A DNA stretch of 64,000 nucleotides from Blastobasis lacticolella (GCA_905147135.1 LR990067.1:9672001-9736000), one strand, 5' to 3'. Counted from the first letter of the stretch, positions 1 through 12,725 are shown. Numbers and translations are program-made. The notes: generated by a model not told the origin, from the letters alone.

Positions 1-379
1 ATAATATTCACATTTTTAAACTCGTGATATCTTTCGAATGGAATGTCTGAATTGAATAATCCAAAAAGTTATATAAAGTTGTATTGAAGCAGTCGTGAAT
101 ATGAAGTAATTGATTTTGATAAGGATTAATACCAAGGTACAAATAAAGAGCGTTTTTTAGCGGCGGCATTTCAATTAAATTTTGAAAATAAAAGAACACA
201 TATTGTGATATAACTATAATAGTTAGACATATACTGTCGCGACACTTTTTGTAGATAATGATGTGTTCTGCAAAGTCGTAGTACATTATTTTGTTCTATC
301 ATCAATAGTTTTCGCAGCACACGCGATGTAAGGAATTTTTTGGGTATTTTTTTACACCTTGGGTTACATTGTTGGAGTT

Positions 380-568
380 TTTTTAATTATCCGTAATTTT
401 TTAGAAAATATAATATAGCCTATGTCACCCGGGGATAGTGTAGCTTCCCAACAGTGAAAGAATTTTTGAAATCGGTCCAGTAGTTTCGAAGCCTATTCAA
501 TACAAACAAACAAACAAACAAACAAACAAAAAATCAAACATTTCCTCTTTATAATATTAATATAGACT
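380..568 (+). repeat. 3' tail of a LINE/SINE-like repeat with AAAC microsatellite
   Basis: The stretch ends in a run of about seven AAAC units (502-530) followed by an AT-rich terminus. The preceding text is of the kind that recurs at 3' ends of lepidopteran retroposons. The family is not identified; the microsatellite itself is plain in the sequence. Confidence 0.5.
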
Positions 569-573
569 ACAAT

Positions 574-1059
574 ATGACTACGTATCGCACCGGCTTGCAT
601 TACATGGAGAAATACGTCACATATCTACAGGAGCGTCTGCGTACGTCACATCTATCGTCACCGGCTTATAAAGGCATCATATATCAGCTCGAACATGCGT
701 TGACCAAAATTGAACATTATGAGCAAGTACTTACAATTCACTAAGAAAGGCAAAGAAAGAAACGAGGCTTGGTAAATGGTGAGGGCTATCTTGCTAATGA
801 ATCATTCGGAGTTCTGGATGACAGATTTTTAAGAAAATATTTTCATTTGGACATCGAGAAAATATCACTAAATGAGAAACATCTACAACAACTATTGAAA
901 AATCAGACTAGTGTCATTGAGTCTCAATATAATATATTACGAAGACATGAAAATATAATGAACAAACAGTTCGGCATTATTTATAGCCATTTACAGAATA
1001 TCACTACCACAGTGAACAACGTGCAAACCTCGGGTCATTACTTATTAGACTACTTTTGA
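574..1059 (+). pseudogene. Endogenous env (Baculo_F-like) remnant, first piece
   Basis: One reading frame runs from an ATG at 574 to a TGA at 1057 and is broken by a TAA at 742-744, just before a basic cluster that looks like a furin-type cleavage site. What follows resembles the helical part of the F-like envelope proteins carried by insect errantiviruses and related LTR elements. No LTR, gag or pol was seen beside it, so it is an isolated relic. Family assignment is from pattern recognition only. The in-frame stop and the missing flanks make function unlikely. Confidence 0.5.
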
Positions 1060-1344
1060 CATTTTATATATTGCTTGGATTCTAAATTATTATTACTTTG
1101 ACATGCCAGATTCTAAATTATCTATTATACGTTGACATTTTATATTCTAAATTATTATATTTCTGACTGGCATTTTATTTTGTATAGGTGATTTAATTTA
1201 AAATTTGACATTAATCTCAGTAATAAATTGGATATACTAATGTAGTTTGTAAGTCATTATTGTTTGTTTACTAACTCAAATATGGACATTGTCTGAAATA
1301 AATTTATTTTATTTTTATTTTATTTATTACGAATTATATATGCT

Positions 1345-1705
1345 ATCATCGGCTCTCTCTGCCCAGATTATTATATCTAGTTTAAGAAACATCCAAAGGG
1401 AGTTGTTAAACACCGTTACCGATGTATGGCTCGGGCAGATGGATTCGCACTTCTTACCGCCTGATCAATTGGAAGACCAAATCAATGTTATATCGAGCCA
1501 TATACAGGGCGATTTAACTCTGCCAGCAGATAAAACCAACTTGAAAGATTTTTACAAACTCATGAAAGTCAACGCGAAAGTGAGCCAAAGATATTTGATC
1601 ATTGAGGCAAGATTACCCTTAGTAAGCAAAGAGACGTTTGAAGTAGATCAGCTGGTAAGCTTACCATCAAATGGATACACCATGGTTACCACTTTCCATA
1701 CCTAG
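1345..1705 (+). pseudogene. Endogenous env (Baculo_F-like) remnant, second piece
   Basis: This open stretch ends at a TAG at 1703-1705. Its composition and motif order resemble the central part of Baculo_F / gypsy-type envelope proteins. It is separated from the first piece (574-1059) by about 290 bases of AT-rich text, so the two are probably parts of one decayed env gene. An unrelated retroelement protein is possible. Confidence 0.45.
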
Positions 1706-1819
1706 CATTTAATTTACAAAGGGTAAAATTGCCCGTACGGCGTTACTCCGTACAGGTGCTAAAGAACTGATAAACTATTTAGATATATTTATATTTTTTA
1801 ATACATACCTATTATACAT

Positions 1820-1945
1820 ATAACATCCAGACCCGTAACAGAAATTAAATTTTATCATTTCAATTTCTGCCCGACCGGGAATCAAACCTAGGACCTCTTG
1901 CGGGGCAGACGATGTTAACCAATTGAACCTTTCAGGTCGTCAAAT
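1820..1945 (-). repeat. tRNA-derived SINE fragment
   Basis: Read on the minus strand, the segment has a tRNA-like head: a GGTTCAATTGGTTAAC block (A-box region) and a GGTTTGATTCCC block (B box), then a non-tRNA body. No acceptor stem closes, so it is not a functional tRNA gene. Confidence 0.6.
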
Positions 1946-2029
1946 TATCATTAACAGTCCATCATAATATTTTATTAAGCCTACTCTACATATAATACTA
2001 GGTCTGATAATGATGAGATATTATCGTCA

Positions 2030-2165
2030 ACAGACCACCGCAGAATTTGCAGGTCTTTGCAGGCGTTACCAGCCCACTGCTGGGCTTGAGCCTCTTCCAT
2101 TTTAGAGGGGGGCATTGCCATCATCTCCACGCTTGACAGGCGGGTTGGAGATTGCAGTGTTGATA
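2030..2165 (-). repeat. Fragment of the SINE-like repeat also found at 5826, 12003, 20034, 22990, 29743 and 43600
   Basis: It contains the recurrent blocks CACTGCTGGGCTTGAGCCTC and GGCGGGTTGGAGAT that mark this family elsewhere in the window. It is partial and diverged. Confidence 0.55.
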
Positions 2166-2319
2166 ATAGATGTTTATCTATGATAAGCGCCCAGCTTTTT
2201 TACTTTGTAACGTGACGACATTATCGTGGACGTCTACCAAATACGGCAGAGATGGCATGAAGACCCATCTATATTTAAAATGGCACGAGAGCGATGTATA
2301 ATTGGCGCTTTTTTACTTT

Positions 2320-2811
2320 GTAACGTGACGATATTATCGTGGACGGCCACGATATAGGGGAGAGGTGGGTCTATCGGTTCCCAGGAAACACACGCGTCCC
2401 CGCAGTCACCGATTGATCGAAGTGGAGTCTGTGCGAACTGTTTCGCATTTTAACTCTCCGTTGGTAAGAGCACGCATCCAACTTAACAAATTATTGCGTG
2501 AGGTACCAGACTCCGATCTGTTTGCCGATAATTTAGTGAATATGCATACAATAATAGCAATGTTTTCTGAAAATTTTACCTAAATAATAAGTATATTGTA
2601 TATAATAGCTGTAATTTATAACCAAATTTGTGCAACGCATTAGTTTTAAGCTGTAATGTTGTACAAAAGTATGAATAACAAAATAAAAATAAATAAAAGG
2701 GACTCCTGAAAGGGATCCCTGGGAGCCTCTACAACAAAAATGCCCTCTTCCTGCCACCTCTCCCCTATATCATGGACATCCACGATAATATAGCTACGTT
2801 ACAATTGATAA
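2320..2811. mobile_element. Fold-back element with about 48-bp inverted ends and an internal ORF
   Basis: The left end (GTAACGTGACGATATTATCG and on to about 2367) is matched in inverted orientation by 2754-2811, which ends in GTTAC. An additional partial copy of the left end lies at 2205-2240. The interior carries an unrecognised open stretch (2365-2583, 72 codons). This is either a non-autonomous DNA transposon or a palindrome formed around a captured fragment. Confidence 0.5.
2365..2583 (+). CDS. Unrecognised short ORF inside the fold-back element
   Basis: Seventy-two codons with ordinary rather than low-complexity composition, beginning basic (PRKHTRPRSHR) and continuing amphipathic. I recognise no family. 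It begins with a non-ATG codon and lacks splice signals that I can defend, so it may be a captured exon fragment or a transposon protein remnant rather than a working gene. Confidence 0.2.
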   Translation: MGLSVPRKHTRPRSHRLIEVESVRTVSHFNSPLVRARIQLNKLLREVPDSDLFADNLVNMHTIIAMFSENFT

Positions 2812-2814
2812 AAG

Positions 2815-4295
<1,481 letters not shown>

Positions 4296-4299
4296 TATT

Positions 4300-4640
4300 T
4301 TTTTTTTATGTCATACGTTAGGCAAACAGGCAAGCGGGCCACCTGATGGAAAGTGGTCACCACTGCCATAGACATTAGCAACACCAAGAGTATCGCTAAT
4401 GCGTTGCCTACCTCTATAACACGTTGCACTGGCAGCAAAAGGCAAATGCCACTCCACTGCCAAAGCCACGGTTCACCATATCCCCACCCCATGGAGCACT
4501 GGAAACCTTACTCACCGGCAGAGACACAATACTATTTAAAAGAGTATTATTTAGCTGCGATATTCTGTAAGGTGGAGGTACTTCCCCAGTCGGGCGGCTC
4601 CAATTCGAACGAGATACCCCGCTATGCCCTACCTCTCTTA
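4300..4640. repeat. Interspersed repeat, copy 1 (copy 2 at 22148-22495)
   Basis: About 340 bases match 22148-22495 almost base for base, starting with ATGTCATACG and running through the GGTGGAGGTACTTCCCC block to the CCCTACCTCTCTTA end. The short ORFs on either strand are by-products. The opening phrase about a gap on a transport-like GGCCACCTGATGGAAAGTGG block is shared with many lepidopteran retroposon 3' ends. Confidence 0.7.
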
Positions 4641-4663
4641 CTAATTTCGATACGGTATACGAC

Positions 4664-4974
4664 ACTAGGAGCGTCGATGGCCGAAGTTCCATCGGGGGTT
4701 CGAATCCCACTGCGGCCTTTAATTTTTTATTCTTTACAATGACTCTTTTCTGAATTATGTACATTAGTTGAATGCTAACCGATGCTCTTACGGTGAGGGA
4801 AAATATCGTGATGAAACCTGCGCTTCAGGCGCCTGAATATATAACCATGATCCAATCTGGTCAGGTTCTCCTGGTAGCAGGGACACGGAAGTCAAATGGC
4901 AGTTACTCTACTGTAATTATGACCTAGATCCCTCGTACTCGAGAGCACAACCGGGACACTAACGCCAAGATGAT
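4664..4974 (+). repeat. tRNA-derived SINE with shortened head, interrupted at its 3' end by a MITE
   Basis: It carries a B-box-like GGGGTTCGAATCCCAC and the body shared with the SINEs at 29145, 43002 and 47175 (GGTGAGGGAAAATATCGTGATGAAACC; TCTGGTCAGGTTC; ACGCCAAGATGAT). The A-box side is partly deleted. Confidence 0.7.
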
Positions 4975-4980
4975 ATGTAT

Positions 4981-5369
4981 GTCGCAGCCGGACGGTTAAA
5001 TTAGCCGGTTGACTAAACGGCTAGCTTTTTGAGCAATTATTTAGTTGAAAATTTGCCAATTTCATAAGATTTTAAAGTGATGTTGAAAGAACGATATTGC
5101 CTCGAGTTTACGCAGCTCTTTCACACATTGTTCCAATGCTAACCTACCCACAATAACTTCAAAGTATAATAATAGTTTGCATTAGGTTTCTATTCGGTTA
5201 GTTTAGGTTAGCATTATGACAATGAATGGAAGAGCTCCGTAAACTCGAGGCAATATCGTTCATTTGACTTTACTTTCAAAGTTCATGAATTTGGCAAATT
5301 TTCAATTAAATAATTGCTTAAAAAGCTAGCCACTTAATTAACCGGCTAATTTAACCTTCCGGCTGCGAC
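4981..5369. mobile_element. Palindromic MITE with 6-bp target duplication
   Basis: The left end GTCGCAGCCGGACGGTTAAA and the right end (its inverse, ending TTCCGGCTGCGAC) pair over more than 100 bases each. The hexamer ATGTAT lies on both sides (4975-4980 and 5370-5375), as a target site duplication should. There is no coding content. Confidence 0.8.
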
Positions 5370-5825
5370 ATGTATACGAGGTCGACACTCGTGAACTCTA
5401 CTAGTCTACCACTGCCCTATCGGCCATCTGATCTACATGCTAACTGCCCTGCCCACTGCAATCTCTCTGCCTACGTAGATAGTCGTTTAGTTGCTTACTG
5501 ACCTTTACTTTTGTTCTTGCGTCTAATTCCTTTTAATTGCATTATAAAGATACGCGAATCGTATCTTTACTTTCATAAGAAGCGTATCTTTCCATGTAAA
5601 GTCATTAAATAATTAAATGCACCTACGAATTATCTCTTGCCGGGGGTTTCCGATAATCTAAGTGGATTTAGGATACTTATAAGTATAACAGCGATAACTG
5701 GTCACTATGGACGGCGAGGAATGAAACATGGCAGTGAAGGGATAAAGTTATAAATCAAAGATAGCTAGCTTATCAGCCAAGGCACCTGCTTTTCGTTTGT
5801 GTTTGGTAGGTAAAAGATGACTCAT

Positions 5826-6095
5826 GCTACATGGCCGTGTGGTGTCCGGCAGAGTAGAATAGCACCAACCCCTTACACTCGTGGGTGTCATGTCATACAA
5901 GATGACTAATGTTTTCAAGACAAAATATCTAGAGTCTCCGTTGTCTAGAAAATAACAGCAGCGTTTTCCATTGTTATATTTATAACACTGCGATCTCCAA
6001 CCCGCCTGCTAAGCGTGGAGATTATGGCAATAACCTGCCCTTTCGTGGGATAGGCCCTATATCTCCTATAGTGGAGAGTTATGGGCTGTGATGGT
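5826..6095 (+). repeat. SINE-like repeat (GTGTGGTGTCCGGCAGAGTA family)
   Basis: It shares the order of blocks GTCCGGCAGAGTAGAATAGC, TTATAACACTGCGATCTCCA and GCGTGGAGATTATGGCAAT with the copies at 12003, 20034 (inverted), 22990, 29743 (inverted) and 43600 (inverted). Confidence 0.7.
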
Positions 6096-6544
6096 GATGA
6101 CACCGTGCCGGGTTTGAGGCGAATCACGGCTGTAGCTCGGCCGTGGCACGGTCAAGTATAATTTGTATAAACATAGCCGTGCTAGGGGGCCCACTGAAAA
6201 CCAGCGTCGCGGCAACTGTCGTGGCATATGCTGAGTGTGGCCCTATTGCACTCTCCACATGACACAGGTAACGAGACTAGAGTATCTTTTTTCTTTTTCG
6301 TTTTTTGTTTATGTCTCTGTTTGACTATATTTTTTAAATTTAATTTTAAGAAATTTGTGCTGTGCTTTACTTACTTACTATCGAGGGGCAACCGAGACTC
6401 GGCTCGGATTTCGCTCGGATACAGCACGGTGTAGCGTGCGTGACTCATCTTGATACCCACGCTTAAATCATTCACTATTCGTTCGTAACTTGGTTAGTTG
6501 GCTCTGGATTAGGTAATTACTATTGGTACAATATATGCTGTAAG

Positions 6545-6715
6545 TTAAAAAACGTGGTTGTGGAATGAGCTACCTGGAGAGGTTTTCCCTGGAGCGTACA
6601 ACATGGGTCGGCAACGCGGGGGTGATGCCCCTGGTATAGCAAACGTCCAAAGGCTGCGGTGACTGCTTTCCATCAGGCAGGCCGTATGCTTGTTTGCCAC
6701 GTTAGTGGTAATAAA
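6545..6715 (+). pseudogene. LINE 3' terminal fragment
   Basis: The + strand encodes a short WNELPGEVFP-type stretch, the usual C-terminus of jockey/CR1-like ORF2, followed by the GCTTTCCATCAGGCAGGCCG 3'UTR block common in lepidopteran LINE tails. Confidence 0.5.
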
Positions 6716-6899
6716 AATCTGAGTAATATATAATAATTATGACGTAAACTTAACGACTTTACTGTTAGGTTAGCTATTGTTTTGATTTTGAAATTTGAAA
6801 AGAGTAAGTATCAAGTGGTACCTGTAAGTTCCGTCACGCATGTCAATCTCAACTCTCTAATCTTGTGTTTTTTTTTTAATTACTTTACTAGCCAGGCAT

Positions 6900-7216
6900 T
6901 TGACCGCCACCTCACCTGGTGGTAAGTGACGATGCGGTCTATGATGGAGCATGCCTGTCTAGGAACAGCCTATTCACTCTAGCCTTGAAGGCATCCAGAT
7001 TATATTGATCAGGGAACACACTCGCAGGCAACGCATTCCACTCCTTAGCCGTACGCATTATAAAAGTCGAGCCAAAGCGGCTCGTGCGGATAGTTGGAAG
7101 ATCCACGACATAAGGATGAAGCGCTCGCCCGGATCGCGTCTCCCGATGGCGGCGTGGGGCCGGCGGAATGAGGTCGTGCAACTGCTTCGCACGCTCTCCG
7201 GTTACTAAAACCATCG
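6900..7216 (-). pseudogene. LINE ORF2 C-terminal fragment (jockey/CR1-like)
   Basis: The minus strand is open over about 90 codons with the motif string [20 protein letters not shown] and an upstream [15 protein letters not shown] block, the recognisable C-terminus of insect non-LTR reverse transcriptases. It lacks the polymerase core. The same family recurs at 9640-9880 (+) and 25930-26600 (-). Confidence 0.7.
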
Positions 7217-7246
7217 TGAAACTTACCGCACGAGTCGATTCATTAC

Positions 7247-7415
7247 TTACTTACTTACTTCGCTGGCTCAGCGACCCGAAGTGGATCTTGGCCTCCGACA
7301 CAAGAACTCGCCATTGGTCCCTATCCTGCGCCACTTGTTCCCAGTTCGTTATCTGGAGCTCGCGCAGGTCTTTCCGGACTTCGTCTATCCATCGATACCT
7401 GGGCCCTCCAACCGA
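7247..7415 (-). pseudogene. RTE-type LINE C-terminal fragment
   Basis: The minus strand encodes YRWIDEVRKDLRELQITNWE and AQDRDQWRVLVSEAK. That is the RWxD...DLR...NW..AQDR pattern at the C-terminus of RTE-like ORFs in Lepidoptera. Only this tail is present. Confidence 0.6.
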
Positions 7416-7674
7416 TTCATTAAAATGAATGAAAAGATAATTGAATTTGATTGTGAATGAACTCCTCGCGTTCTTGTACCCTAAGAAGAAGAAGCTTGAA
7501 GCGCTGGAAGTCTCTGCCCGAGTCATTGTTCCCTGATAAGTATAACCTTGGGGTCTTCAAATCAGGAGTGAATAGGTATCTTCTAGGCACGCATGCTACA
7601 TCTTCGACCTCATCGTCGCTTTCCATCGGGTGAGTTGAGGTCAAATGCAAGACTATTGAAAAAAAAAGCCTAAG

Positions 7675-7940
7675 TAATGCGCTTATTGCATATTCCTAAA
7701 TTCAGTTACTAAATCCAGAAGCAAAAAGCGTGAGAGCAAATCAAAGTGGAATGTATTACTAATAAAATAAGGTCCATTTTTGTATCACTTATATTAAGTC
7801 ACGCGTCGCTTTTCAAAAATCCGAGATACAAAAATGGACCTTATTCTATGAGCATTACATTCCACTTTGATTTGCTCTCACGCTTTTTGTTTCTGAATTC
7901 AGTCACTGGATTTAGGAATGCATATAAGCGCATAAGCCTC
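7675..7940. mobile_element. MITE with long inverted arms, copy A
   Basis: The left arm (AGCAAAAAGCGTGAGAGCAA through AAATAAGGTCCATTTTTGTA) is inverted at 7830-7920 (TACAAAAATGGACCTTATTC through TTGCTCTCACGCTTTTTG). A second, more decayed copy lies at 8195-8430, and a part at 9296-9405. Confidence 0.75.
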
Positions 7941-8194
7941 AGACCAAACGAGTTTACGCAATGGGAAATTTTCCGAGAGCCGATTAAAAAGAAAAAGAAC
8001 AGTTTAAAATATTATAACAGGTAGCATTGATTGAACACGATTCACAAGAATAAATCAAAACGAGACATCCAACGGGATGAATAAAAATGTGGACATTTTG
8101 CGCTTTCCTCTCAAAGCTAAATATCTTTTCACGAAACTCCTTTCCGAGTAACTTCGGTTACTAAATTCATTTCTGTCTACTAAATCCTGTCTAA

Positions 8195-8430
8195 TGCGCT
8201 TATTACACATGCCTAAATTCAGAAGCCAAAAGCGTAAGTCAAACTGGAATGTATTGTTCATTAAATAAGGTCCATTTTTGTAGCACGGCTTTTGTAAAGC
8301 GGAGCGACACGTAACATGATATAAGTGATATAAAAATTAACCTTATTCTATAAGCTATACATTTCACTTTGATTTGCTCTGACGCTTTTTGCTTCTGGAT
8401 TTAGTAACTGAATTTAGGCATTTCATATTA
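8195..8430. mobile_element. MITE, copy B of the 7675-7940 family
   Basis: It has the same arms (AAATAAGGTCCATTTTTGTA; inverted CACTTTGATTTGCTCTGACG) around a different centre. Arms are more diverged than in copy A. Confidence 0.65.
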
Positions 8431-8679
8431 CACTTTTTACTTTTTTAAGTAGCTGTCTGAAAATTCCCCATTGAAAGTAGAAGTAGCTAGGTAACCTGCT
8501 GACGCTGCACCTGTGAATAGACACGTGCGAGCATCGATCTCACTATAGGTAGCAGCGAGTCAGCAAGTTCGACGCCTAAACCACTCATATATTTTTTATT
8601 TATTTTTAACAATATCAATACCTATAATAAAACAGTGAAATATCGTGTTTGAACATTGTATAATAAAAAAATTGTAATC

Positions 8680-8890
8680 ATCTCGGCGTTAGTGTCCCGG
8701 TGCACGAAGGCCCGGGGTCCGCCTTGACCATGATCCAGGATTTGGCAGATCAGGTAATTAAAATGGAGCGACTGCCATCTGACCTCCGTGACTCTGCTAC
8801 CAGGGGAGCCTGACCAGATGGTATCATGGTTCAGTTGCCTGAATGTGTAGGTTTCATCACGATGTTTTCCCTCACTGTCTGTAGGTCCAA
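8680..8890 (-). repeat. SINE body, minus strand
   Basis: This is the reverse complement of the body seen at 29145-29497 (landmarks CTGACCAGATGGTATCATGG, TTTCATCACGATGTTTTCCC and CATCTCGGCGTTAGTGTCCC). The tRNA head is missing. Confidence 0.65.
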
Positions 8891-9295
8891 CGAAGAAATT
8901 TACAAAAAAAAAATAGGGCGATGAAGATTTGCATACATTTTATTACTTGCTGAGCATGTGTGAGGGTTACTTTAACACCTATATTGTGATCATGTTTTGA
9001 GCAAATAAATATTCTATTCTATTCTAAGAAATAGTAGTACCTAAAATAAGAATTATTTAAGGCTTTTCCTGTCTGTTTGTACAACTCTCTCCGGAACTAC
9101 TGGACGGATTTGAATGAAACTTCTTTTCGTTGTGTAGCTACTAAGGCACACAACCTGGGCAACATATACCTAGTGTATAATTGATTATGGAAACTAGAAC
9201 ACCTTATATATAACCAAAATAGACCCGTTAAAGTACAGGAAATCTAGGCCATGTTTCATCTAATTCGATTGGGTAGAACTCACTCTGGGTTACGC

Positions 9296-9405
9296 GCTTT
9301 TTACACTTTGGTAAATTCAGTCGTCCAAATTCAGAAGCAAAAAGCGCGAGAGCAAATGAAAATGGAATGTATTACTCATAAGAAAGGGTGATATGCGCTC
9401 ACGCT
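9296..9405. repeat. Partial MITE of the 7675-7940 family
   Basis: It keeps AGAAGCAAAAAGCGCGAGAG, GGAATGTATTACTCATAAGA and a terminal GCTCACGCTTTTTG, but most of the centre is lost. Confidence 0.55.
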
Positions 9406-9639
9406 TTTTGAGATACCATTAGTAGGTACAGAAAACTACCGGACCTCACACTATCTACCAACGTAATTCTAAAATCTTTTCATGGAAGCGACGATTCCAA
9501 AGATTTCTACTATCAAGATAAGTTATCTAGACAAGCTGATAACTTAATTAAGATTTATGTACGTACATTGTTTGAGTGAGAATGACTGTTGACTGACTAG
9601 CTTTTCGGCAATAGATACAGATTATACTGTCCTTTGTCC

Positions 9640-9880
9640 TTCACCAAACAAAACCGCGATCCGGGCGAGCGCTTCATCCTTATGTCGCGGATCTTCCAGC
9701 TATCCGCACGAGTCGCTTTGGTTCGACTTTTATAATGCGTACCGCTAAGGAATGGATCACGGTACCTGCGAGTGTGTTCCCTGATCAATATAATCTGGAT
9801 GCCGAAGGCTAGAGTCAATCTGGGCTGTTCCAAGACGGGCATGCTCCATCTTCGGCCGCATCGTCACTTACCATTAGGTG
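9640..9880 (+). pseudogene. LINE ORF2 C-terminal fragment, + strand
   Basis: The + strand reads [19 protein letters not shown], then TAKEW and [13 protein letters not shown] before a TAG. It is the same tail as 6900-7216 with substitutions and an early stop. Confidence 0.6.
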
Positions 9881-9959
9881 AGATAGCGGACAAATGCCAG
9901 TTTTGTCTAATATACAAGCAAAAACAGACTGAAAAACGTCTCAAAACAAATTCAAATTC

Positions 9960-10540
9960 AAAATTTATTTATTGATTAGGACATTAAATATCTCTTTCAA
10001 TCGTCAAAAAGGAGGGGGGTAGGAAAGTAGGAAGGAAACACACAGTGACACGCTGACCGCCCTATGGCCGTAGATAAACGTATCCCTCGCCAACCACGAC
10101 CGAACCGTGCTCGACAATGCCAGGCAGAGCCGGAACGCTAAACACCTGACCAAGTATACATATAGGCATTCAAACTAATCTACTCAACCGATTTTGATGA
10201 AAAACAGCTAATTCCGTCTCGGTTAAACCGATATTCAAACAAAGAAACAGCATCGAAATGGGTCCATCCGTTCGGCAACAACGATGCCACAGACAGATAT
10301 ACAGATAGACAGATCCACAGATACACACGTCCAACTTATAAAACCACCTTTTTTCGTCACAGTTTTAAAATGATTGGAAAAATGATAACAAGTCCAGCGA
10401 CGCAAAACCTACATACGGAAAATATATAAAACATAACGCATCTATACATACATTGTGTCAAACTAACACATTTTAACAGTTTGTGTTGTGACTTCGTGAT
10501 GTAACTCCATTATTTTGAATAAAATCACCTTTTGTACGCT
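9960..10540. other. No gene seen; probable decayed repeat
   Basis: It contains a stretch of the kind found in non-autonomous lepidopteran elements (ACCGATTTTGATGAAAAACA and CACACGTCCAACTTATAAA), but no ends can be defined. Confidence 0.35.
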
Positions 10541-10542
10541 AG

Positions 10543-10674
10543 TTCCACTTTATCATACTAATTTTAATAAATTGCAATCGGTTTCGAATTACTCTTCTGA
10601 TATTTCGAATTGCCTGAAGATGAGTAATTCGAAACCGGTTGCAATTTAATAAAATTTATATAATAAAGTGGACC
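10543..10674. mobile_element. Small palindromic MITE
   Basis: TTCCACTTTAT...ATTGCAATCGGTTTCGAATT on the left is inverted on the right as AATTCGAAACCGGTTGCAAT...ATAAAGTGGA. A fragment of the same family is at about 19495-19535. Confidence 0.65.
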
Positions 10675-11479
10675 TATAAAAAAAGGTAGATTTAATTCAT
10701 AAAACCAACACGTTTAATACTAAATTGTTAACTAGTTTTAAACATGACACCGGAGGGAATCGAGCACACAATAAAAATCTTGTCAGTTTGCCCCAAATAT
10801 ATTGGGTTTCCCTAACTGCCTGTCCTATCACTAAGAAAAATGACTACGCCAAAAAGGTACGGTTAATACTCGATGTCATCGACCTATTACGCGCAGTCCT
10901 AATTGGCAACGGTCGTGTGACGGGCGGTTTTGAGGCCTCCTATTGGTCGGGCGTACGACCATGGTCGAACGACCTTTACCAATTCGGACAGCGCCCATGG
11001 GGAATCATTCATTCGAGACACATGAAGAACAGTTGAACGCACTTCGATATCAAATATACAAAGTCAAGGCTGTTCAAGACAATATGAGCACGCTCAGCAT
11101 TTCGCACGACACACATAATACGGTGTACAGTTTCATTGTACTGCTCGGAGTTACAGCAAACTGTAATGCATTATCATCATCATCTTGGTGTCAATATTTC
11201 TAAAGTGACGTTGTAATGTTGAAGATGAATGTATTTATTATTATAAACTATAATTATTAATGAGTCTGTGAAACTTGAAATAAATGATATTTAATTTAAT
11301 TTATTTAATATCCGGGTTGAACTCTCGCGAGAGGACCCGGGGTCCGCGTTTGACCATGATCCAGAATTTAGCATTCTGAACTAAATATTTACAAAGACCT
11401 TAAGAAAGTAAGAAATAAATAACAAACATTAATACAAAAAAAATCCATTTAAAAAAATTTGTCCTCACAATCTAGCTAG

Positions 11480-11859
11480 CTGCGTTGCCTCGTTGGATAG
11501 CAATTATCCTCTGTCCGAGGAACGAGCCAGCTCTCCGGTCACCTGTGGTGTCGATTAGCTTTTTGGTTATTTCTTTAAAAAGCTTTAAAGCGTCAGGGCC
11601 CCACGGTCCCAACGCCTCAACCTCAAACGGCAGACATATCAAGTACTGGGCTACACCGTATTTCCACGCAAGGAACGTCCCACACCAGCGCCCTCCCACT
11701 TTTCCAAGCAATGAGCGTCATTCCGTCAGGCCTCTTACCAACGTCAAGTACGGCACCATTTGTGTTTGATAGAGCCGGTACGTTGACAGTGACAAACGCC
11801 CGTAGTCTGGTTATTCGAGTGAAGCTACCATCATCACCACCATTATCATCATCAGACAC
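11480..11859 (-). pseudogene. Restriction-like endonuclease fragment of the same retrotransposon family as the intronic copies
   Basis: The minus strand encodes KRPDGMTLIAWKSGRALVWD and, in a second frame, EALGPWGPDALKLFKEITKK and QRIIAIQRGNAAS. These match, with substitutions, the PD-(D/E)XK module of the elements at 32127-35540 and their copies. A frame break separates the halves and no RT remains. It is an older, independent insertion of the family. Confidence 0.7.
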
Positions 11860-12002
11860 CCGTCACTGTGATCCGGGGAACCAGCGGGGCTATTGTCTAA
11901 CTCAGTTGGTAACTGAATTTTACGTTAAATAATTTTACACTTGGCCGGATGTCGTGACCAGGCGACTAAGGATTCATAAAACGACAATGATATGTATAAC
12001 TA

Positions 12003-12235
12003 CCCGTGAGGTGTCCGGCAGAGTAGAATAGCACCAACCCCTTACACTCGTGGGTGTCGTACAAGGCGACTAATGTTTTAGAGGCAAAAGATCTAGTCTT
12101 CGTAGCCTGGAAAATGGGCAGCAGCATTTTCCACTGTTATATTTATAACACTGCGATCTCCAACCCGCCTGCCAAGCGTGGAGATTATGGCAATGACCTC
12201 TCTTTTCGTGGGACCGTGACCATGGGGCGTCAGTA
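12003..12235 (+). repeat. SINE-like repeat (GTCCGGCAGAGTA family)
   Basis: It shares GTGTCCGGCAGAGTAGAATA, TTATAACACTGCGATCTCCA and GCGTGGAGATTATGGCAAT with the copy at 5826. Confidence 0.7.
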
Positions 12236-12339
12236 CCTTATCTTCGATAGTGTCCCCATTAGCGACATGTTAGTACCTTTTCATTTAAACGACATTGAGC
12301 ATTATTGTTCCTCTTTTTCTACTGAGGCGGTGGCTACTG

Positions 12340-12725
12340 CACACATCATATCAGCCAAAAGACGCCCACTGTTGGACATAGGCCTCTACAAAGATCTCTA
12401 CAAAGACCGGTCCTGTGCCTTTCGCATCCAGTTGGTATCCGCGATCTTTACCAGGTCGTTGGTCCACCTTGTGGGAGGCCTACCCACGCTGCGTCTTCCG
12501 GTACGTGGTCGCTACTCGAGAACTTTACTGCCCCTTCGGCCATCTGTTCTTCGAGCTATGTGCCTTGCCCACTGCCACTTTGGCCTGGCAGTCCTTAGGG
12601 CTATGTCGGTGACCTTGGTTCGCTTGCGGATCTCTTCATTTCTGATTCGATCGCGCTATGAGACTCCGAGCATAGCCCTTTCCTTTGCCCTTTTGGTAAC
12701 AGTGAGCTGTACACGTAGTTGTTAA
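12340..12725 (+). repeat. LINE 3' region fragment
   Basis: It starts CATATCAGCCAAAAGACGCC and continues through TCCACCTTGTGGGAGGCCTA to the CGAGAACTTTACTGCCCCTT block. The same text recurs at 15055-15240. It is open over a long stretch by chance and I do not call a gene. Confidence 0.55.

Noticed and set aside
12054..12725. A 223-codon gene on the + strand
   Set aside because: It spans a SINE-like repeat and a LINE 3' fragment found elsewhere in the window; the frame is open by chance.
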